From the NCBI RefSeq assembly GCF_029168945.1, contig NC_083604.1, forward strand, positions 6,936,812 through 7,000,811: DNA of 64,000 nt, written 5' to 3'. Positions 1 through 12,106 of the stretch are shown one piece after another. Made by a program: the position numbers and the translations under genes. The DNA comes from Cannabis sativa (Eukaryota > Streptophyta > Magnoliopsida > Rosales > Cannabaceae). Each line of letters opens with the position of its first letter. Positions within the stretch are counted from its first letter, which is position 1. The notes under the pieces were generated by a model. That model made no database searches. It had not been told where the DNA came from and was given only the letters and a program-made list of their open reading frames with translations.

Positions 1-64
1 ATATCTTATTTCAACTGTACGATCCATTTTATGTATTCACTATTTTTTTTTTCTTTCATTACAG

Positions 65-475
65 TATGCAATCAGAGGATTTGCTGATGCCCTTGATGCT
101 GTACCTATGGCTCTTGCGGAAAATAGTGGTCTCCAACCCATTGAAACGCTATCTGCTGTTAAATCTCAGCAAATCAAGGTAATTGAGGAAATCTTACCTG
201 ATTTTTACTTTTGCACGTTTCTTCTCAATTATGTATCACCTTGTGATCTCAACCTGGTACTTGTGTGAAAAATTTATATCTTTATTCTGGTTTTTGGTTT
301 TCAGGAGAACAATCCCTACTGCGGAATCGATTGCAATGATGTTGGCACTAATGACATGCGTGAGCAGAATGTTTTTGAGACGCTCATCGGAAAGCAGCAG
401 CAGATCTTGCTGGCAACACAAGTTGTGAAGATGATTTTGAAAATAGATGATGTTATCTCCCCTAATGAGTTCTAA
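65..475 (+). CDS. CCT5: T-complex protein 1 subunit epsilon, last two exons
   Basis: These are the last two coding exons of a group II chaperonin (TRiC/CCT) subunit, part of the cytosolic double-ring complex that folds actin and tubulin. Exon 65-178 follows an acag acceptor and reads [20 protein letters not shown] onward. The intron 179-304 is GT..AG. Exon 305-475 reads [20 protein letters not shown], continues through [20 protein letters not shown] and ends DDVISPNEF before TAA at 473-475. Both exons are in phase 0 (38 and 57 codons). The ...[11 protein letters not shown] tail is typical of the epsilon subunit. The rest of the gene lies outside the left edge. No damage is visible, so this looks like a functional gene end. 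Confidence 0.95.
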
Positions 476-1340
476 GTTTTGGGGTTTTATGATTAAGCTA
501 AAAAAGAAAAAGAAAAAGAAAAAAAGTGGTGCCTTGTATTGTTGTTATTCACTCAGCATGAATGTGATTTTCTTGACATAGTGACTTTTTGATAATTTTT
601 AAATTCCATGGATACTTGTTGCTTGTATTAGCTTTTTGAGGTGGCTTTTATTGAAATTTTATGGCATTTGTTACTCCTTTCATGGAATTAGACTCTCTCA
701 ATTTTCTTATTTTATGTTAACTCAACTCATCACTCTTTTCCATACAAGTGTTCAAACATCTTTGTCTGTCGGTTGATCATTTACATTTACCATGACAGGA
801 GTAAAATATATGGAGGGCCCCATTGATCTTAATAAAGATTACCCTTTAGATCTGATCTGATTGGCTGTCTTGGATTGTCATAATATTAATTACAAGTTTT
901 GTTGTCTTTCACATATTTTTTCAAAGGGATTCCCAGATCTTTTCTTTATTATTTATGATGCTGCTGTGACACTTTTTAGATTGCCTCACCCAATTCAAAT
1001 ATCACTTAACTAATTGAGATCCTGTCTTTTTCTACATTGCTCTTATTATTATATTTTCTATCTCTCTGAAAGATGTGTTTTTTTTTAAGTTTGTTTCAAT
1101 AAAAAATAGACCTCTCACTTCCTTTGTTCTCTTTATTCTTCAAAAAAGCTCAAGAAAGGGATTGCATATTTTATACTAATCGAAACAAAGTAGAACTTAA
1201 ATATTTTTTCAGGATCCAAGGATTAAAACATATCTAAGTTTGATTTTTTAAGATTGATGATATAATGAATTATATATGACCCCATATGTTGGTTATGTTG
1301 ACATACAATTTTCTTGTTGATGGGTGGGGATATAATTTAG
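476..1340. other. 3' flank of CCT5, no gene seen
   Basis: This is AT-rich sequence after the CCT5 stop. The first part must be 3' UTR, and an A-rich tract near 500-525 and an AATAAAG at about 829 are visible. I see no ORF with homology and no other structure. Confidence 0.6.
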
Positions 1341-1757
1341 GGTGATTCTAGAATGCACCCCTTAAAAAGGATGTACTGATGCACTTTTAATTTGTTTCGT
1401 CATCCAGAAAAAATTTTTAATCTAATTTTTTTTCATATTCATGTACGTTATATCTATTTAAGATATTTTACAAAATTTTGAGAAATTCGGAATAATTTAC
1501 AATATAGAAAACAATGTTCAAACAACATATTTTACACGCGTATAAAATAAAATAGTCATGCGTGCAACACACTGTTTGAACGTAATTTTCGGCATGTTAA
1601 ATTTTTTCGAATTTCTTAAAATTTTACAGGATGTCTTAAATAACTATAACGTACATGTTCATGAGAAAAAATTTGACTAAAAAATTATTTCGAATGCTAA
1701 AACAAATAGGAGTGCATCAATATATCCATTTTAAGAGGGTGTATTGTAGAATTTTCC
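1341..1757. mobile_element. Foldback (MITE-like) element with long inverted repeats
   Basis: The left side begins GGTGATTCTAGAATGCACCC. The right side, read on the minus strand, begins GGAAAATTCTACAATACACC. The two halves remain alignable inward for well over 100 nt, sharing TGATGCAC, ACGTTAT and TTTAAGA blocks, so the unit folds into a long imperfect hairpin of about 417 bp. It has no coding capacity. Its right half recurs at 30619-30849. A clear target duplication could not be read. Confidence 0.75.
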
Positions 1758-2487
1758 TAAGTTTGTGTAAATTATTAAATTCAACACCAAAATTAATCTC
1801 TTGTTTGTATGAGCTAGTGATATACAGAAAAACACAACTATTTTCATCTTATTTCTGGTGTTTCAACTCTATCGACTGTATATTTCTATTTATGGCATTT
1901 GTATTGTAATGCTAATATTATTGAGACATTGTGAAAAATCTTGTTGGGGTCATTTATAGCAACTGAAATTGAAACTGTCGTTTATCGAGTACAGAAAACT
2001 TTAATGGTGTGAGCCTTTGAGTGGTTAGTTATAATAAATACAAAGGAGAGAGAATCAATATCTCATATACCACAATCAAGGGAGTTTTGCTCTTACAATA
2101 AGTTTTTCTCAATAACAATAATCAACACAATCCCATATAAGTATTAAGTGAACGAACTTGGTGGCATTAATATCTCAAAGGAAAAATATATAAATAGAAA
2201 AAAAAAAGACATATATAATCAACACTTTGGCTAATGTTTCTTAACAACCAAATCCCACTATTAAATGGTAGTTTATCTAGAAAGAAACAAGCTAAGGTTG
2301 TAAAAAGCTTGGAAGTCAAATTTGATATACAATTGAGTAGATTTGTCATCACTTTTTTTTTTCTTTACCTTCCCTCAAAATTTTACCATATTATTATTAA
2401 TTACTATAGACAAAAAGTTGGAGCTATATAATATATTTATAAATATAAATGTATTATAACAAAGTAATTAATAATAATGATCAACAT
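1758..2487. other. Intergenic, no gene seen
   Basis: AT-rich spacer between the foldback element and the 3' end of the convergent pectate lyase gene. Its last part is probably the pectate lyase 3' UTR. No recognisable motif. Confidence 0.5.
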
Positions 2488-3990
2488 TCAACAACGAGAG
2501 CCCTTCCTGCACCTAAGTGAGCCTGCACCAGCTGTGATTGAGCTTACAAGAGAAGATGGTCTAGCAGCCAAGCTTGAGGCTTTGGCATAGTTTGAAGAAG
2601 CTCCTGCCCCAGATCTTGTGAAGAAAGCACCATTTAAGTACAAGTCTCCTTCTGATCTCCAATTCCAATTCTTCCACTGTTTATGAGCTGCATCTTCATG
2701 TTTTGTAATCTGATAAAGAAAAAAGAAAGAGACCATTTTTATATTACTACTACTACTACTACTTTTCATAGCTTCATAGAAATTAAGTGAAAAGAACTAA
2801 TACCTCTTTGCTGAATCTATCATTGGGAGCAAGAAATCTATTGCCTTGGCTATTGATTGTAGGTGAAGCACTTCCACCAATAGCATACATTTTCCAATGA
2901 GTATAATCATTATTCACTACATGGAAATACCCATGTCTACATCTGCAATTAAATTCAACAAAAAATTCAGTATAATCCCATAATTTGTTAGTAAAGTCTT
3001 GAAAAATATTGATAATATTTTTATACCTTGGCATTCTCTGGACAAGTCCTTCACCAAAATGGTTAAAGGCAATAGTAACTTGCATATTCTTGTCTTGTTT
3101 ATAACTATCACTATGACCCAAAAGCATGACCTTATTATGATGTGTCATGTAATTACTAGAGATAGTAATGGCTGTGGATCCATGAATGGCATCAATAAGA
3201 CCATCACGACAATTAGAGAGAGAATTATGGTCAACCCAAATATGACTTCCACCAAAAATTGAAACCCCATCACCATCAGACAGAGTCCTCCAACCAAAAT
3301 GTGTAGGAGAGTCTCTAACATAAGCATTACCACCTTGTTTACAATCATGAATGTTGAGACCATGGATGATAACATTTGTTACATACTGAATAGTGATGCA
3401 GGGTCCACCAGCTATATGAACACTGGCTCCTCTACCATCAATGGTCTTGAATGAATTAACCATTAACTCTTGTTTAAGCTTGATCACCATATCACGTTTG
3501 AAAATTATCCACAATGGCTCATCTTGAATGGCACCATATCTAAGTGTACCTGGCTTTGGTTTAACAGGGTGGTCACTTGGGTCAGTCACCACATAAATCT
3601 TCCCATCTCTGCCACCAATGGCGTGTTTGCCAAATCCAATGGCACAATCAGCTAATCTCTTCCTGTTTTTCTCCCAATTGGGGTCACATCTCCAACAATC
3701 ATCAATGGGGTTACCTGTTCCACATGATAAAAAGCCTAAATTCCTTCTTGACTCATTAAGGCTCCTGCAACAAATTAAAAAATATCACATATTAATTTCA
3801 TTTCTTTTTTTGGGTACAACAAACAACAATGTGACATAATATAAATTAAAACCATTATATCTCTATACTATACATACTTGTGTACTTCTTGTACTATGAG
3901 TTCAGGGTCTTCAACTGGGGAAGAAGAAATGAGTGTTGGAGAAAATGAGAGTAGTGAAAATAAGAGCATTGCCATTGTTATTGTTGCCAT
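2488..3990 (-). CDS. Pectate lyase (polysaccharide lyase family 1), four exons
   Basis: Secreted enzyme that cleaves de-esterified pectin in the cell wall by Ca-dependent beta-elimination. Exons on the minus strand are 3990-3878, 3764-3027, 2942-2804 and 2709-2488. All introns are GT..AG and the phases join without a break into 403 codons plus TGA, a normal length for plant pectate lyase-like proteins. Residues 1-24 form a signal peptide ([18 protein letters not shown]). The mature chain shows the PL1 signatures [29 protein letters not shown] and [13 protein letters not shown]. The [18 protein letters not shown] segment, rebuilt across intron 2, carries the expected catalytic arginine region. 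The tail holds [14 protein letters not shown]. No damage is seen. Which family member it is (pollen, ripening or vascular) cannot be decided here. Confidence 0.95.
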
Positions 3991-4088
3991 GACAACTTAT
4001 GAGGATTTTTCTGACAGAGAGAAATAGATAGAGATAAAGATAGGGGAGCAGAGATTCTTTAGTGATGAAAATTGAGAAAAGGGTGTTT

Positions 4089-4100
4089 GTTTATATAGGG
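4089..4100 (-). promoter_or_regulatory. TATA box of the pectate lyase gene
   Basis: The minus strand reads CCCTATATAAAC about 100 nt upstream of the pectate lyase ATG (3990). The spacing implies a 5' UTR of roughly 70 nt, which is plausible for a plant gene. This is inferred from position and motif only. Confidence 0.6.
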
Positions 4101-5522
4101 AATAATCAACAAAATAAGTTGATTATTATATATTTATATACATATATATTATTGTTGGGGTCCACTAGTTCCATGATTTCTCCACTAAATCGGTTCCCTT
4201 TGATAGTTTGGGCCTTAAGCAATCTATCTATGTTAACAATAAGCTATGTTAGTGTTCTAATAACAACTTGTGGTTTATAAAGGTCATATTAATTAACCAT
4301 AGTAACTAATAAATAACCAACAATTAAATCATAAATACATAGTGATGAGATTCATTTGGGAAAAAATTGGGACTCACTTTTTCAAATCTAATATACATTG
4401 AGACAAAGTATAACTATACACACCGACACTTTTCAATTTAATTTTTTTTACTTTCTTTTTTGTCCTTGTCGGTGTGTATATATAGTTCACTATATAATGC
4501 TGAAAATTAATATTTTTATTTATTTAAATTATATAACATTGTATTTTTCACTAATAATAATAGGAGACCACTCAATAATCTCAATTATAGTACTACCTAG
4601 CTAGCTTTCATTAATGGAATGTGTCACTTCTCAATATGGGGCTATTATCCTTAAAATCATTAATTCTTAATTAATCGATATATGCTTTATTACATCTTTA
4701 TTTTTTCGAGCGTTATACCATATTAATGGTTTGTATTTTTTTCTTTTCTTTTTGTCATCTTTAAAATTAAAATCATTGCATTCTATTTATAGAATCTTTC
4801 ATAAATGAGGTTTGGTAGACCTCAAATATAAATTGAATGAAATGCCGAAATAATTAATAAAATTTTCTTTTTGAGTTTTTGGATATATATCAATCAATCA
4901 AATATTCAATATATATAGGTACACTACACACTAGTCCTTCCTTAGAAAAACTACTCATTAATTAATTATGTAGCTTCTCATTTTTTTTATGGCTAACTTT
5001 TCAAATGAAATCTCCACAACCCCACAACTGTATTTTTAGACTAATAAATAATAATAATAATATAATATAATATAATATAATAGTTTGTAGTTATTATTCA
5101 CTCAAGTATATTTATGTTCTAACATGTAGAATAGTACTTGGAAGTTGGAAAATAATGGAGCTATAGCTCGGTTAAACAAAATATATATAGTTATAATATA
5201 ATATATGTATGTATGTATAGACAGTAGTACTAGTCTGAAGAAAACACATGGTGTATCCGTAAAGCTCGTAAAGAGAAGAAGTACTTGAATTGAATATATA
5301 TAACTGATCAACCATATATATAAAGATATATATATATATATATATATTTTTATATTAAAAGTGCCTATTTAACGATATTTCTTGATTTAACAGAATATAC
5401 CTTAAAAATAAAAGAATATTCTGTTAAATTTAACGATGTTAATAGGTTTGATCTCCTGTTAACAAATAAACCTAATAATTAAACCTAAAAAATTATACAA
5501 TCTTTTTTTAAATTAAAAAAAA
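4101..5522. other. AT-rich promoter/intergenic region
   Basis: Upstream region of the pectate lyase gene with no coding signal. It holds a hairpin at 4413-4486, short TATAA tandem repeats near 5060-5082 and a (TA)n run near 5325-5347. Confidence 0.6.
4413..4486. repeat. Inverted repeat (hairpin)
   Basis: The left arm ACTATACACACCGACA (4413-4428) pairs with TGTCGGTGTGTATATATAGT (4467-4486), with a small bulge and a loop of about 38 nt. It could be a tiny foldback repeat. No small-RNA family is recognised. Confidence 0.6.
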
Positions 5523-5604
5523 TTATTTAGTCACATATCTCTCTAACAAACCGTATATCCCCAAATTTTGATATTTTTTTTTCCTTAAAAATAAAAGAAT
5601 ATTC
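5400..5604. repeat. 22-bp direct repeat pair at the PPR truncation point
   Basis: CCTTAAAAATAAAAGAATAT(TC) occurs at 5400-5421 and again at 5583-5604. The second copy sits where PPR homology on the minus strand is lost, so the repeats may mark the rearrangement that removed the 3' part of that gene. Confidence 0.55.
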
Positions 5605-6152
5605 AACAAACTACACTGAGCATATCCAACAAGCATCACACTCCAAACTAATTTGTTCCCACCACGAAGCTCGTTAAAAACTCGCTTGGCATCCTTAATC
5701 TGATAACAACTCAGATAGAAAAATAACAACGCGCTCCCTACAAGCTCAAAACTTTCGAAACCTGACTTCACAACCAGACAATGCACGTCTTTTCCTTCAT
5801 CCATCGACCCTGAACGCCTGCACACAGTAAGGATTGTCGAGAAAGTGGTCTCATTTAATCTCGTATTCCCTTTTTGCATCATGGAAACAAGAGACAAAGC
5901 CTCCTCATATCTTCCCCGCTTCGAGTATCCAGAGATCATTGTGTTCCAAGATACAAGCGTTCTGTTGGGCATTCTATCAAACACATCCCGGGCAACACCA
6001 AGTCGGCCATTACAACACTGCTCAGTGATAAAAGCGTTTGTGAGAATGATGTTGTCTTTTTGAGTACTCGACAAAGCTCGAGAAAATCCCGAAAATAATC
6101 TGGTCCATAGAGTTTGTTTCCAAGTTCCAAGCAAAGAAGATTTCACTACCAT
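5523..6152 (-). pseudogene. Truncated pentatricopeptide-repeat (PPR) gene
   Basis: The 209-codon frame starts at ATG 6152-6150. After an N-terminus rich in Ser, Leu and Arg (possible organelle targeting), it reads VFDRMPNRTLVSWNTMISGY and then SKRGRYEEALSLVSMMQKG, the hallmark of PLS-type PPR repeats. It continues into HCLVVKSGFE and DAKRVF blocks. Plant PPR proteins of this class usually run to 500-800 residues. Here homology stops after VGYAQC at about residue 180, and a lysine-rich low-complexity end follows. Organellar RNA editing or processing is the usual role of intact members. This copy is most likely a truncated pseudogene. Confidence 0.8.
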
Positions 6153-7252
6153 AACTAAGAAAATAGAAAATGGTGTTGTCTCTGCATTCCTTTCTCTTCT
6201 CCCAATATCAAGTCAATGCTACATTTCTGTACTCACAGCCAAGATCGATCCCCATGTGAATTATACGAAGAAAATCTTAGGCCTGAACTAACTAAATTTC
6301 ACAAGTTCAAACATTTATGGAAAATAATATAAATCTCTACCATAACTTACTTGTTTCATAAAGAAGTGTTCAACTCAGAATTCCACCGCTTCCAAAGCTT
6401 TTGGCGACTCGAAAAATCGAGACTTTGAGAATTGAGGGTTCCTTCTTTGACACTCATCAGAAAGGGTTGGAGAATTCATTGATGGGCCGGTTAGAACAAT
6501 CCGACCCGAAGAAGATGAAATTGAGGGTCCTAAGAGACTATCTAAGGGGTATTACAATTTCTTTTTAATTCTTTTTTCTCTTTTTGGTGGGATTAATGGG
6601 AGTTTTTAGATGTTGTTAACTAAGTTCTGGGTAGTTTTTAATTTTGTGAATATTTGAAGTAACATGTTCTGCACTCTGTTTTCAATTTCTTTTAGGTACT
6701 TTAGTTAACACAGATGTTGAAATTATTGTTGATGATGATAATAATATGTATCAATGTGGATGCTTCTTGCCTTTTCAATTTATATATAAAAAGTTACACT
6801 CATTTCAAAGTGGTTTATATGATTTGCAGGTGTAATTCATGTTCATTATACTTAAACGCTACAGTTTTATCCCACTAAAACATTTTCTCTTTGAACCAAA
6901 TCCAAAATCCAAACTTTTTCAATTTCACTTCTTGCAATTCTCCTCCTCCTCTGATCAGTCATGGCTGTCCATACCTGATAAGCCCTTTATCATACCATTT
7001 GAATATATTATGGTAATGGCATTACATTTCCCTCTCACTCGTAATATTTATATTTTATGAAATTAATATATATATAGTAATTGCCGTTAGAGTTCAAACT
7101 GACAAAGCTATCATCTAGGTGTTCTTTTTTTTTTTTTATGAAATTTCTATTGTTCAATTCAATCTTATTATTATTCTATACTTATCATTCTAATTTTTTA
7201 ATTTACGTGATATTATTTATATTTATTCTTTAGAAACAATTTTGAATACAGG
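6153..7252. other. Spacer with a weak ORF, no recognised gene
   Basis: Region upstream of the PPR fragment. An ATG-started 73-codon frame at 6839-7060 (+) encodes a Phe/Ser-rich N-terminus ending near IPDKPFIIPFEYIM. It resembles an organelle-targeting leader, but has no partner exon and no recognised family. A second short frame starts at 6482. Neither is called a gene. Confidence 0.35.
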
Positions 7253-7817
7253 AACTTTTTCATGAACAATTTGTTCGACCCATGGCCCCTAGAAATAGGG
7301 ATTTTAAACAAATTAGAAGTATCGTATGTAGTACGGATTGTATATAATTCCATTTATCTATTCCACTGAGATAAATCCTAATTTTTTTTCTTTATATTGC
7401 TTACTTGACAGTGGTATTACCAATTGTGGGGTTAGTGGAGAGATTCCTTCTACCTTTGAAAATCTCTAAATTTGCAAGAATTGTATATTGTTTATTCTAT
7501 GTACCCTCTCATGATGATATGACATGATTTAAAATAAATTTAAAAAGTTTGTTGTCGAATTATAAAATGATCATCTTTTATTTACCAGTATTTTCTTTTT
7601 TCTATAACTTGTGTAGATGGACATTAGATATTAGACTTATAGGTAAGATACCTGATTTAATTTCGTAGGAAGTGGGTCAAATCTTACTACCTTGGTAGGC
7701 AAGATGAACAAATATCTATATTTTGATGATGTTGCAATATCTATATCCTTATTAACAATAGTTAACTACTTGTTTGTCTTGATGCAAGGTTTCTTAAGGG
7801 AACTCTTTCCAAGGAAC
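7253..7817 (+). pseudogene. LRR receptor-kinase relic, left part
   Basis: The translation gives N-N-L-F-D-P-W-P-L-E-I-G-I-L-N-K-L-E at 7268-7330, then after an acag acceptor CGVSGEIPSTFENL (about 7410-7470), and later GKIPDLI (7642-7662) and GNSFQG just before 7817. This order matches the extracellular LRRs of plant LRR receptor-like kinases of the VIII-2 type. Stop codons and frameshifts interrupt it, and no kinase domain is present. The CACTA element at 7818 splits the GNSFQG/TIPF stretch, and the frame resumes at 25796. Confidence 0.75.
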
Positions 7818-8110
7818 CACTACTACAATGTTTGCCTTTAGAGGCAGTTTTTTCAACCCCATTTATAAAAAGGGAAGCTAAAGGGTGTGAAAATACCCGC
7901 TATGTTCGAAATTGACATTTAGAGGCGGTTTTTTGATAAAAACCGTAGGTATAAAATTGCATTATACCATTTAGAGGCGGTTGGAAATTAATTTTTATTT
8001 TTTTTTTCTGAAATACCCTATGCCGTCGGTTCCTTCATAGGAACCGACGGCATAGGGTACACGAGATCATGACACGTGTACCCTATGCCGTCGGTTCCTA
8101 TAAAGGAACC
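7818..8110. repeat. Left terminal and subterminal repeats of the CACTA element
   Basis: The terminal inverted repeat is followed by TTTAGAGGC(A/G)G at about 7838, 7919 and 7971. A near-perfect palindrome at 8018-8060 has 18-bp arms CCCTATGCCGTCGGTTCC around a TTCATA loop. The arm sequence recurs at about 8080-8100. Such motif clusters are the usual binding platform for the CACTA TNPA-type protein. Confidence 0.8.
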
Positions 8111-9101
8111 AGCGCCGCATGGAGCTCGATCAGAGTATATACTCTTCGATCGACCTTTCTTCTTCCTTCTCACTTCACTCAGCAACCAGCAAAATAACCA
8201 GAGAGCTTCATCTAACCCAGAAAAACCCTCGCCGACCCACCTTCTCCCCACCCTATCTCCCCCATTTCTCAACCATTTCAGCCCATTTTTTTTTTAAAAT
8301 CCTCCATTTTCGATACTTAATAACATACACCTAAAAAGTTTTGATTTTTTACCCTCTTTGAGTGTCATCCGAACCCAAATAGTAAAGTTTGGGTGTGAAA
8401 TCCGGCCACCCATTTTTCTTGAGAAATCTTTGAATCTCAACCTCGTTTAAGGTATAAATATTGCTTCTATTATTATTGTATTATGTATATTGTTTTATTT
8501 TTTGTTTTTGTAAATTATTATTTGAGTTTTTTTTATTTTATTAGTAATATTTTTGTGTTTTATGTGTATAGTGCCGAGATTTTTTACGGTGGTCGTCGGA
8601 TTGCGGTTATTAGGTAATAATTTATATATAGTATATATATGTATTTGTATATTTTATTGAATATTTGTATATAATGTGTGTATATATTGTGTGTGTATAT
8701 AGTGTGTGTATATTTTTTATGGAAATAAATTTTGTAATTGTATTTTATTTATTTTTTGCAATATATATTTATTGTGAATAAAATGACATTGGAGGGATTT
8801 CATTAGTTTAGAAATAAAAATTTTAAAATTGAATTAGTGTGTGATATAATTTTATTTTTTTGAGATAATAGTGTGAGATATAATTGATTATATATATGTA
8901 TGTATAATTTAGTAACTAAGTAACTTGTTACAATTTTTTATAACTAGTTATAAGTTATGAAATAATTAATTTTGTAATTTCGTTGTATTTCTTTATATTA
9001 TAGGGGTTCGGCCTAATTTTGTGTGTAGCGTATTTGGGCTTGCAATTATAGGTATATACTTTAACTAACTTTTTCTTAATATATAATTAATTATCAATGC
9101 A

Positions 9102-9303
9102 TGTTAGTTGAGTTTGAATATCTTAAATATTCATCCGTAGTGAAGTAGGTTCTGCGAATACATGTACTGCGGTCGGATGGGTGGATTAATTTTGTATTGT
9201 TTATCTGTTTTGTTTGTTATTTTAGGCACTTGTAAAAATTTTGGGAACGTCCAATTACAGCCGTTATGCTGCCGAAATTTCGGTAGAATTAGGATAAATC
9301 TTA
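9102..9303 (+). repeat. About 200-bp direct repeat, copy 1
   Basis: Starts TTGAATATCTTAAATATTCA and includes ATTCATCCGTAGTGAAGTAG and CCGTTATGCTGCCGAAATTT. A clearly homologous copy lies at 12566-12768. This copy is in the leader upstream of the transposase. Confidence 0.85.
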
Positions 9304-9401
9304 CTAAAACCATTCATAATATAGTTAATTATAACATAGATTTAAGAAGTTAGGTCACATAAAAAATAATAATATTCACATTTATGTAAACTTTTTAATT
9401 T

Positions 9402-9905
9402 TACCAACATTCTAATCAACTAAACAACCTAATAACATGAACTAATCTAAAACGAAAATTTGAGTAATTTAAAAATTAATATGAATAAATTGTGTGAGAA
9501 ACTTAGTTAGTTACATTGTGTAATTAGTAACTAGATATAATTAGTTACTAAATAAATTAACAAAATAAACATATAAAATCCTTCTTTTTTTATTTTTTTT
9601 TCTTTCATTTGAGAGGTTCAATGTGGATTTTTATTTTTCAACGAAAATAAAGAGCAAAAGTTAATTAAAAGGGGAAAATATTAGTTAATACCTTTATTGC
9701 TTTACCAAAAATTTTTCCCCTCAATTTTATTTAATAAAAATATTTAACATTTTAATAACATTCTAAATAACAAAACAACCTAATAATATGAACTAATCTA
9801 AAACGAGAATTTGAGTAATTTATAAATTAATATGAATAAATTGTGAGAAACTTAGTTAGTTACATTGTGTAATTAGTAACTAGCTATAAGTAGTTACTAA
9901 ATACT
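9402..9905 (+). repeat. About 150-bp direct repeat pair
   Basis: Block 9402-9554 (ACCTAATAACATGAACTAAT ... TTAGTTACATTGTGTAATTA) is repeated at 9755-9905 with small differences. The pair flanks an AT-rich spacer just upstream of the transposase start. Confidence 0.85.
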
Positions 9906-9931
9906 GAATTTTTTTGGATAGGATTTTTGTT

Positions 9932-12008
9932 ATGGATAAATCATGGATGCGTGAGGAGAGAGACACACTGCGATTTCAAGTAGGGTTCGATGCATTTTTA
10001 GAGTTTGCCTTAAAGAATTCTACAAATCACGATCGTATTCATTGTCCGTGTGTAGATTGTTGTAATGTATCTAAAGGGAATATTACAATGATTAAGGACC
10101 ATGTGTATTTACGAGGTTTCAATAGAAGTTATACTAATTGGTATTACCATGGCGAACATTTACCTAATGATCCATATCCATTAGGAAAGCGGGGGGTAGA
10201 TGATATCGAGGGTAATGATTTCGATGATTATCCATTGGACTTGCTTAACGAAGCACAGGAGGAATTTCTTAATGATCCTGAGAAATTCGATAATTTTCTT
10301 AGTGATGCTGATAAACCTCTGTTCGATGGTTGTAAAAACTAAGATTACCAACAATGGTAAAGTTTTACAACATCAACACAAAAAATGGAGTGAGCGATAA
10401 ATATTTTACTCAATTTTTAGCTGCTTTTAAAGATATTTTTCTATTTGACAATTGCTTCCTGGAATCTACAAATGAAGTGAAAAAGACTTAAAATTCTATA
10501 GGATTAAAGTATAAAAAGATTCATGCATGTCCGAATGATTGTATTTTATATCATAAGGAATATGCAGACATGAATTATTGCCCGACTTGCGGTTTATCCC
10601 GCCATAAAGTAAACAAGAGTAAGGAGAATAGGAAACTTATCCCCCAAAAAGTGATGTGGTACATGCCTTTGATTCCGCGACTGAAACGATTATATCGTAG
10701 TGCAGAACATTCTGAAAATTTGATTTGGCATGAGACCAAGAGAGTGAAAGATGGAAAACTCAGACATCCTGCAGATTCCCAAGCTTGGAAAAAAGTAAAC
10801 TACATAAATCTTGAATTCAAATCTAAACCAAGACATATTCGTCTCGATCTGTCTGCGAATGGAGTAAATCCACATAAATCTCTAAGTAGTCTTCATAGTT
10901 CATGGTCTGTCTTCCTTGTTATGTAAAATATTCATCCCTAGTTAGTGATAAAAAAGAAATTTAATATGCTTTCTTTAATGATATCAGGCCCGTAACAACT
11001 ATGACATAATATCGATGTATATTTGGAACCACTGATTGACGATTTAATAGAATTGTATGAGAATGGTATTCAGGCCTATGATGGTTTTAAAAGAATTCTT
11101 TAATCTGAAAGCAGTGTTGTTGTGGACTGTCAGTGATTTCCCTGCTTATAGTAATTTATCAGGCTTAAGCACAAAAGGTTACGAAGGTTGTCCGATTTGT
11201 TGCACTAACACATCGGCTCGTTGCTTGGCAAATGGACACAAGATGTGTTATATGGGTCACAGACGGTACTTGCCTGCAAATCATCCTGATAGACGGAAGA
11301 AGAAAGCATTCGATGGTACTGAAGAGGGTGATATGGCTCCTTTGCCACCATGCGGGGAACAAATTCTCCAACAAGTTCAACTTGTAGATTTTAAGTATGG
11401 AAAGACGCAAAAAAATAAAAAAAACTAATGGTTGTTTTCAAAGAAAGTCAATCTTCTTTCGTCTTCCATATTGGAAAAGTCTACTAGTTCGATATTGTTT
11501 GGATGTCATGCATATTGAAAAAAATGTGTGTGAGAGTATTATTGGTACCTTACTTGATATTCCCGGCAAAACTAAGGACGGTCTAAATAGTCATTTAGAT
11601 CTCGTTGAAATGGGTATACGACAATCTCTGGCACCTGAGAAGAAAGGTGAACGTTTATATTTGCCTCCTGCTTGTTTCACTTTGTCCAAAAAAGAGAAAC
11701 AAACAGTTTGCAAATCACTTGCAAATATGAAAGTACCCGATGGTTACTCGTCTAACATCAAAAACTTGGTGAATGAGACTGAATTGAAACTAATGGGTCT
11801 GAAATCACATGATTGTCATGCGTTAATGCAACATCTACTTCCAATTGCCATTAGATCAGTCTTGCCAAAAAATGTTCGAGAGTGTTTGACACATGTTTGC
11901 ATTTTCTTTAATAGGCTGTGCGGGAAGGAATTAGAATTGGATAAGTTAGATGCATTACATGAACATGTAGTCAAAACATTATGCAACCTGGAAATGTTAT
12001 TTATTTAG
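9932..12008 (+). pseudogene. CACTA transposase (TNPD / TNP2 type), broken
   Basis: The first ATG is at 9932 (MDKSWM). The N-terminal transposase-associated domain runs to about 10342 and carries HCPCVDCCN and FNRSYTNWYYHGE. A second block (10500-10926) begins the TNP2 domain with CPNDCILYHKEYADMNYCPT, then PRLKRLY and DGKLRHPADSQAW. A third (about 11020-11400) holds EPLIDDL, LLWTVSDFPAYSNLSG and GCPICC. A fourth (11397-12008) has LDVMHIEKNVCESIIGTLLD and the start of a DUF4218-like region. The blocks lie in different frames, sequence between 10926 and 11020 appears lost, and the expected C-terminal part is missing. The element could not move itself with this copy. Confidence 0.85.
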
Positions 12009-12106
12009 TTACACAAATGAAATCGTTGCTAATTTGCATTTTATGATTTGTAGGTTCCTGACCAGGGCATCTCAACTGTTCGGCAGGAAGAAAAGGGAAG
12101 TGTCTG

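Larger units (their letters stand above)
8111..9931 (+). promoter_or_regulatory. Putative promoter and non-coding leader exons of the CACTA transposase
   Basis: A TATA-like GTATATACTC at about 8133 is followed by CT-rich sequence suited to a transcript start. Short GC-richer islands bounded by splice-like sites follow: an end near 8451 before GTATAA, an island 8572-8613 (TATAG acceptor, GTAATA donor) and an island near 9005-9050 (TATAG acceptor, GTATAT donor). The protein frame opens at 9932 right after a GGATAG acceptor-like site. This suggests a spliced 5' leader. It is inference; no transcript data are available. Confidence 0.45.

Noticed and set aside
8018..8334. Open frames on both strands over the left CACTA end
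   Set aside because: They overlap palindromic subterminal repeats and the putative leader; the translations are mirror images of the repeats and show no homology.
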